This document shows positions 59,701-64,000 of a stretch of DNA of 64,000 nt, one piece after another. The stretch's first letter is position 1; every line of letters begins with the position of its first letter. Source of the stretch: Lycium barbarum (taxonomy: Eukaryota > Streptophyta > Magnoliopsida > Solanales > Solanaceae); contig NC_083346.1 in assembly GCF_019175385.1 (NCBI RefSeq), forward strand, positions 83,714,543-83,778,542, read 5' to 3'. The translations under genes were made by a program, and so were the position numbers. The notes under the pieces were generated by a model. The model did no database searches. It was not told the DNA's origin and saw only the letters and a list, made by a program, of their open reading frames with translations.

Positions 59701-60322
59701 TCGGCCATAGGCCTCTTGGCCGAACCCCTTTGTCTCTCCCTTCTTCTTTCTTTTCAATTTTTTTACAAGACAATCTCATGTGTGTTGAATGATTCATACA
59801 CCACCCTTTGTCTATTGTAATCATGCCAAGATGGATGAGCAATATTTAATGTGAAGTGATCCCTCCACCATTTTATGTCCTCCTAAAATAATGTATACTT
59901 TCATAAAGTAGTGGATGCCCAAATATTCAATTGTAGGCTTCAACTTTTTCCTCCTCAAATTTTTCAGCCCTTGGCCGAATTTCACACTTGATTATAAGTG
60001 TATTTTGTTGTCCACAATATATTGAAAATGTAGTGGATGAATCAACATTTAATTGCACATTTGTATGTCTTTCATTTGCCTTATTTTAGATGACTTTGAG
60101 TCATCCTTTTTACCTTGGACGTTGTTGCTCTTGTTGGCTCCTTATTGTCACAAATTTTTACTTAACACCACAATTAAGTAATTCCTAATCTCCAATAACA
60201 TTTTTTATACTAAGTGAAATTTATAACCGATTAGTTCTAGTTTAGAAATTAAAAATCCGAGGTTTCTATCTCACATCGATTCCTTCGCGAATAACTCGAC
60301 GTATAAAATACGGGGTCTAACA
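56722..60322 (-). mobile_element. Solo LTR, minus orientation, TSD ACACC/GCACC
   Basis: TGTCACGACCCAACC at 56722 to ...ACGGGGTCTAACA at 60322, 3601 bp. Flanks ACACC (56717-56721) and GCACC (60323-60327) differ by one transition; related LTRs have GCA(T/C)C at this place, so the left copy mutated. It is inserted exactly in the TTTCGGCAGCACC motif of its host LTR. It carries hairpin module copy 13 and a GTAAGATC donor-like site at about 59336. Confidence 0.92.
57110..57242 (-). other. LTR hairpin module, copy 13, with a compensating change
   Basis: ACTCC 57110-57114 with GGAGT 57123-57127 (elsewhere GCTCC/GGAGC); CTGCG 57187-57191 with CGCAG; CCCCCC with GGGGG; AGTAC with GTACC. A fifth stem GACGGG 57029-57034 with CCCGTC 57042-57047. 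Confidence 0.75.
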
Positions 60323-61226
60323 GCACCTCCCCTGTTTATATCCCTAGCCCGAAATCACAGTTACCAACAACCAACAACAACAACAAAGAAAACAACAACA
60401 ACATCATCACTAACATCAACATACTCCATAAGACATCTCATATGATGTTTATCGATTTTTCAACCAACTACTCCATTATACGGCTATTTAATCGCTCTAT
60501 TTCCGCAAGTTAACCTAAAACAATATCAATAGGGAGGGATTCATACCTTATTATTACTAGGACAACAATATCTTCAGTGTTCGCCTAGAATCCAAACCTA
60601 ATCCACCGCAAAACAAGACTACAATCACAACCACGGGCTATCCGGACCTAAACTAATATTCCGCCACTTGAACATTTCTCACTTTTTGATACCCTCACTC
60701 TCTCTTCTGATTTCTAATTTTTTTTGGACAAAATATAGTGAAAAAGGGGGGTTTTACCCTTTATATAGGGGGTGAAATTCAGGTCGGGTCATTGTAGCAG
60801 TACTGTAGCAGTTACCGTTGAACGTGTTTCTGCTATGTCAGCCGAACTTGTAACATCCATAATTCTCTACTCCGATGTCCTATCTATGAGCGGTTTGTTT
60901 TGTTGGAAACTATACTCAACGAACTTCATTTTAGGCTTTTGTTTCACTTCAAAACACTTCATATGCTAAGAGATGTTCGTCCATCAAATTGGACCAAAAT
61001 TTTCACACAAAACTTCACCCATCCTTTCTCCAAAGTTGTACTACTCTATTTCTTTCACTTATTTCCTTATAAAACCTTCCGGTATACCGTATATACATCC
61101 TTCAATCATAAAATATACTTAATAATGCTTGATCCTTACATTCCAAAGTGGTTTTACTGAACTATAACTCAACGTACTTAAGTCTCAAATTTTATAAGTG
61201 CTTCTTCGAAGATACGGGGTGTAACA

Positions 61227-61262
61227 TCCTTCCCCCCTTAAAAAGATTCGTCCTCGAATGTT
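61227..61262 (-). other. Polypurine tract and palindrome, minus strand
   Basis: TCCTTCCCCCCTTA at 61227-61240 (purine-rich on the minus strand) and GATTCG...CGAATGTT to 61262. The palindrome is partly decayed on its left arm. Confidence 0.85.
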
Positions 61263-61379
61263 GAAACTCTCAGGAATTCTATGAAAATTTTGCCAGAGTT
61301 TCCCTTGTAATTATACCACTACCATCCTGCACAACAACCCAAAATAATGCCACACAGGGCCACAATATATCATATAGTC

Positions 61380-62491
61380 TCATTTACCCATCAATATAGT
61401 CAAGTAAGGAATTGCATTACCTGCAGGCATAGGGAACAAGTGAGGATACTTATTCTTCATTTCATCTTTGGCTTCCCAAGTCACCTCTTCCCTATTGTTA
61501 TTTCCCCACAATACTTTGACAGAAGCTACATCATTAGTACGTAACCTTCTAACCTGGCGATAAAGTATAGCTATGGGGCTCTCCTCATAAGACAACTCCT
61601 CAGTCACCTGGACATCATCTACAGGAAATACTCTGGAAGGGTCACCAATGCATTTACGAAGCATTTGATACATGAAATACTGGATGTACCGCTTCCAAAT
61701 CTGATGGTAGATCCAACTCATAGGCAACCTTGCCTACCTTACGAATAATCTGATAAGGCCTAATGTACCTCGGGCTGAGCTTCCCTTTCTTGCTGAATCT
61801 CATCACACCCTTCATGGGTGATACCTTCAGGAATACCCAGTCAGCAACCTGAAACTCTAAGTCTCGACGTCGATTGTCTGCATATGACTTCTGTCGACTC
61901 TGGGTTGTAAATAATCTCTCCTAAATGAGCTTCACCTTATCAATAGCTTGCTAAATCACGTCTGGGCCTATAAACTTCTTCTCACCAACATCGAAACAAC
62001 CGATAGGTGACCTGCACTTCCTCCCATATAAGGCCTCATACGGTGCCATCTGAATGCTCGAATGGTAGCTATTATTATAAGCAAACTCAACCAGTGGAAA
62101 ATGATCATCCCAGCTACTCTGAAGTCAATATATAGGCTCGCAAAATATCTTCTAGTGTCTGAATAGTACGCTTCTCCGGTCCATCAGTTTGAGGGTGAAA
62201 TGTTGTGCGGAGACTCACCTGTGTTCCCAATCCCTTCTGGAATGATCTCCAGAATTTAGCTGTAAACTGAGCTCCTCTATCTGAAATAATGGCTGTGGGA
62301 ACCCCATGAAGTCTCACTATCTCCCTGATGTATAACCTCGCATAATCTTCTGCAGAATAAGTAGTCTTGACTGGAAGGAAATGGGATGATTTCGTCAGCC
62401 TATCAACAATAACCCATATAGAGTCATACTTCCGCTGAGTGCGAGGTAAACCTGTAATAAAGTCCACATTAATCACCTCCTATTTCCAAGT
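61380..62491 (-). pseudogene. Broken gypsy pol: integrase core and chromodomain
   Basis: On the minus strand, from 62476 down: [20 protein letters not shown] with the first catalytic Asp, then SDRGAQFT with the second; at the Glu position the sequence reads DGPEKRTIQ instead of DGQAERTIQ, so Lys replaces the catalytic Glu. A frameshift precedes the chromodomain part (61380-61727; VLWGNNNREEVTWE). A stop lies just upstream of MINVDF. Upstream pol is cut at about 62491 by the LTR that starts at 62497. Confidence 0.9.
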
Positions 62492-62496
62492 TAAGA

Positions 62497-64000
62497 TGTT
62501 ACACCTCGGAAAAATCTTTCGTTAGTACGCAAGTGAATGAACTAGTGATGAGTACGAGCGTACGATGTTTTCGCGAGTAAGAAATAACATTTGACAACCC
62601 TAAGTGAGATTCCGAAGGCAATCGCAATAAGAGAGAGGTTATGCTCCATAATGAATAATCATAGGTTTTGGAAATGTGAAAAGTTGCAAGTTTGCATTCT
62701 GGCCAGTGGTCGTAAAATGAAATGCGGACCGCAAAGTGGTATACGGTCCGTAAACTGCCATGTCGCATTTTGGCTTCCAAAACTTCAACTTTCTGCCAAA
62801 TGAGCAAATGGTTAAAAACGACCCAAAATACGAATCGTAAAGTGGTTTACGGCCCGTAAACTGCGTCCGTAAATCACCACATCTCAGTTTGAGTTTCTGG
62901 TTCTGATATGATTAAATACGACCACGAAGGACGGTCTGTAAACTGGAATACGGACCGTAAACTAAGTTTACGACCACTGTACACTTCAAATCAGATTTTT
63001 AAGTCATTAGATAAGGGGACCAAGGCTTATTTCATTTCACTTCTACATCACACCCCTTCTCTCTAGAACATCTCTCTACATATATTCCACAAGAATTCAA
63101 GGATATTTGGTGATCAACAACATAAATCAAGGGAATCAAGTGTAAGAAAACCATCAAGATCATCCAAGGTCAAGAAATCCAAATGGAGATAAACTAGGGT
63201 TTTCCTCAAAGTGGAGTATTATCAACTAAAGCTTGTTCCTACAACATTTAAGGTAAGATTCATGCTATTTCTATGTTGTTTAAGGTAGTTAAGAGTTGAA
63301 ATACTTGGATTGTAGAAGAGTTTAGAAAATTGAGTCATGAATATGGAATAGTGTCATTTTGCGAAATAGTAAGAATTGAGCTATGGGTCTTGATGTATTG
63401 TGGTAAATACGATATAAATGATGTTGAGAACATGAGATGAACGATGTATGTAAATGGACGTCGTGTGTGTTATGCCCATGGTTATGGATGAATTGAATGT
63501 AAGTCTAGAAATATGGATAATGTGAATGAGTAATGGCTATTGTTATGGCATCGTGAATTTATTATTGACGTTTGGGAGTTGAGATACGTCATGGAGGAGA
63601 TGCTGTCCGATTTTCTCTAGTTTTAGTCATAGATGCTAGCTATCGATTCTAATGATAGTAAGACTTTAATGAAGGTAGAAACGCGATCTTTGAAGGGGAA
63701 TGTACAAGCGATAAATAGTTAAACGGAAAGGTATGTAAGGCTAACCCTTCTTTCATAAGGCGTGGTTCTTTGGCCAAACATCTAAATCCTCTATACGAGT
63801 ATGTTGTCCTTCAATGATTTGATCTTCCGAGCTTATAAGCTCATGATTCTTTATACGCTACGATTGTACTAAGTTCCTCGCATGACTAGTAGGCCTATTA
63901 AGGTAGACGAAATGAATGATGATGATAGTGATAACGGTATTCATGATGGATATAATGATAATAACGATGACGATTATGATAATGGGGTTAAAAGTAAAGA
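62497..64000 (+). mobile_element. LTR, plus orientation, right end outside window
   Basis: Starts TGTTACACCTCGGAAAAATC, close to the start of element B's LTR (47555), and follows it along its length: TACGGNCCGTA palindromes at 62700-62970, donor-like TTAAG|GTAAGATT at 63253, GGAGATGCTGTCC near 63595 and the conserved GGTATGTAAGGCTAACCC block at 63731. It is inserted in the integrase relic; flank TAAGA (62492-62496) should reappear after its right end. Confidence 0.85.

Larger units (their letters stand above)
55496..61226 (-). mobile_element. 3' LTR of a minus-strand gypsy element, left end missing, split by a solo LTR
   Basis: The left part (55496-56721) lacks the TGTCACGACC terminus and starts within the LTR, near the segment also seen at about 40010. 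It continues at 60328 and ends ...ACGGGGTGTAACA at 61226, followed by the pyrimidine run of the minus-strand polypurine tract. It holds hairpin module copy 12 (55790-55922), a tandem array (56041-56320) and a GTATGAAT donor-like site at about 60546. Confidence 0.85.

Overview
The window is plant nuclear DNA dominated by nested Ty3/gypsy LTR retrotransposons, with one host gene at the left edge. The only clear host gene is a pentatricopeptide-repeat (PPR) gene on the minus strand (start codon at 839, running off the left edge). It is followed by non-coding flank and a Stowaway-type MITE (1935-2200). The rest (about 2216-64000) is a pile of LTRs and broken elements. A plant-type PPR protein, the MITE, chromodomain-bearing gag-pol genes and TGTTA...TGACA LTRs together indicate a dicot; I infer Solanaceae from the LTR style, which the window alone cannot prove.

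Layout, left to right. A minus-strand element contributes a 3' LTR (3054-8834) split by a plus-strand solo LTR (5165-8766, TSD TCCGG). Fragments follow: internal DNA 8835-9287, an LTR piece 9288-9548 and a truncated minus LTR 9549-11911. A 5'-truncated plus element holds integrase and chromodomain (11912-13041) and its 3' LTR (13097-15800). That LTR lies inside the 5' LTR remnant (15801-16393) of a non-coding, LARD-like element whose 3' LTR is 34688-37333. The LARD interior carries a minus solo LTR (17556-31417, TSD GTAAG), and this in turn carries the one full-length element, a Tekay/Del-like chromovirus at 17681-28925 with ~3 kb near-identical LTRs and a single uninterrupted gag-pol frame. 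Next is degenerate element B (5' LTR truncated at 37334, PBS 39420, gag-pol relic to 47348, 3' LTR 47555-52522), split by two minus solo LTRs (39868-42866 and 48181-50682). An older gag-pol relic (52523-54313) and an AT-rich stretch follow. Then comes another minus element: LTR 55496-61226 split by solo LTR 56722-60322, and pol relic 61380-62491. A further plus LTR starts at 62497 and leaves the window.

The most interesting signal is not a gene. Thirteen LTR copies on both strands share a ~130-bp module of four consecutive potential hairpins, often followed by a fifth, and several stems show compensating base changes. The LTRs also share a good splice-donor sequence about 0.5-1 kb after the LTR start, paired with a pyrimidine-rich acceptor directly before the gag start codon. 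A short palindrome precedes the polypurine tract in every element that keeps one. These suggest conserved RNA-level regulation across the family. The intact-looking element has damage that its open frame hides: a valine replaces the third expected RNase H catalytic aspartate, eight codons are missing after the integrase zinc finger, and its 5' LTR has a deletion repaired with copied filler.
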